DNA from: Persephonella sp.
GTDB taxonomy: Bacteria > Aquificota > Aquificia > Aquificales > Hydrogenothermaceae
Assembly: GCA_027081375.1 (NCBI GenBank)
Contig: JALWKR010000101.1
Coordinates: 1-5,343, forward strand
Length of the DNA stretch: 5,343 nt
Reading direction: 5' to 3'
Position numbers and translations under genes: made by a program. The notes under the pieces were generated by a model. The model did not search any database, had not been told where the DNA came from, and worked only from the letters and a program-made list of their open reading frames with translations. Every line of letters begins with the position of its first letter. The first letter of the stretch is position 1. This document shows positions 5,064 through 5,343 of this stretch, piece after piece.

Positions 5064-5343
5064 ATCTTATTTTTTAATTTTTTGGCATTTTCTTCTATAT
5101 CCTTTCCCTTAAACACTGCAGAAACAACAGCTATATTTGTGCATCCTGCACTTAGAACTTCATCTACATTTGATATATTTATACCACCAATGGCAACTAC
5201 AGGGACTAGAGATATCTCAATAGCCTTTTTTAGATTTTCAATGCCAGAAACTTTTGCATCTTCTTTTGTTTCTGTGGGAAAAACACTTCCAAAACCTATG
5301 TAATCCACAGGTAGATGATTAGCCTCTTTTACCTGTTTCAGAT
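5027..5343 (-). CDS. thiE: Thiamine phosphate synthase, C-terminal half (partial)
   Basis: The minus-strand frame is open from the right edge to the TAA at 5029-5027, showing 104 residues; the start lies outside the window. A GTG at 5308-5306 is internal, not the start, because family sequence (EANHLP) continues upstream of it. ThiE is a cytoplasmic TIM-barrel enzyme joining the pyrimidine diphosphate (HMP-PP) and the thiazole phosphate to give thiamine phosphate. Seen in the fragment: VDYIGFGSVFPTETK (12-26), whose PTxTK motif contacts substrate phosphate; VVAIGGI (48-54), a phosphate-binding loop; and IAVVSAVF (70-77), the last barrel strand. PTETK separates it from the relative TenI. Full-length ThiE is about 210 residues, so roughly half is present. 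Its end overlaps the plus-strand gene by 8 bases and its last codons form one arm of the shared terminator hairpin. Confidence 0.93.
   Translation of the reverse strand, partial: LKQVKEANHLPVDYIGFGSVFPTETKEDAKVSGIENLKKAIEISLVPVVAIGGINISNVDEVLSAGCTNIAVVSAVFKGKDIEENAKKLKNKIKKGRTMGFEIN

Noticed and set aside
5046..5303. An 85-codon plus-strand open frame.
   Set aside because: It is the complement of thiE, whose PTETK and IGGI motifs are clear on the minus strand.
5306..5308. GTG as the start of the minus-strand gene.
   Set aside because: The frame stays open upstream to the window edge and the upstream residues continue the ThiE family pattern, so this is an internal valine.

Overview
This is a compact, AT-rich bacterial segment with lysine-, glutamate- and isoleucine-rich proteins, tight gene overlaps and a Gram-negative heptose/LPS gene. 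The style fits a thermophilic Gram-negative lineage, most likely Aquificota (Hydrogenothermaceae such as Sulfurihydrogenibium or Persephonella). That placement is an inference from composition and gene content, not from a marker gene.

Region 1 (1-2538) is one plus-strand operon with no free space. It runs: the tail of an unidentified gene, a prepilin peptidase (pilD), a stand-alone ModE-type winged-helix regulator, an unrecognised four-helix membrane protein, the ADP-heptose-forming nucleotidyltransferase rfaE2 (hldE C-terminal type), and a CDP-alcohol phosphatidyltransferase (pgsA or a cardiolipin-synthase-like relative). Neighbours overlap by 11, 4, 23 and 20 bases or are 4 bases apart, so translation is probably coupled. 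Most of the products concern the cell envelope: pilin/pseudopilin processing, LPS core heptose and anionic phospholipid.

Region 2 (2539-4587) has a 94-base spacer, a large secreted subtilisin-family protease and a 68-base spacer. The protease has a signal peptide, an inhibitory-type propeptide, the complete Asp-His-Ser triad, a C-terminal extension, and a final Gly5-Cys / hydrophobic helix / basic tail. That tail looks like a Cys-type C-terminal surface-sorting signal. No sorting enzyme is encoded in the window.

Region 3 (4588-5343) holds an unrecognised 148-residue soluble protein gene on the plus strand. It converges on the 3' half of thiE (thiamine phosphate synthase) on the minus strand, which runs off the right edge. 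The two genes overlap by 8 bases, and their stop codons sit inside a hairpin that looks like a shared bidirectional terminator.

I see no RNA gene, CRISPR array, insertion sequence or phage gene, and no gene-free stretch longer than 94 bases. Nothing here amounts to a clearly new multi-gene system. The most notable items are the protease with its sorting tail and the coding-embedded terminator.
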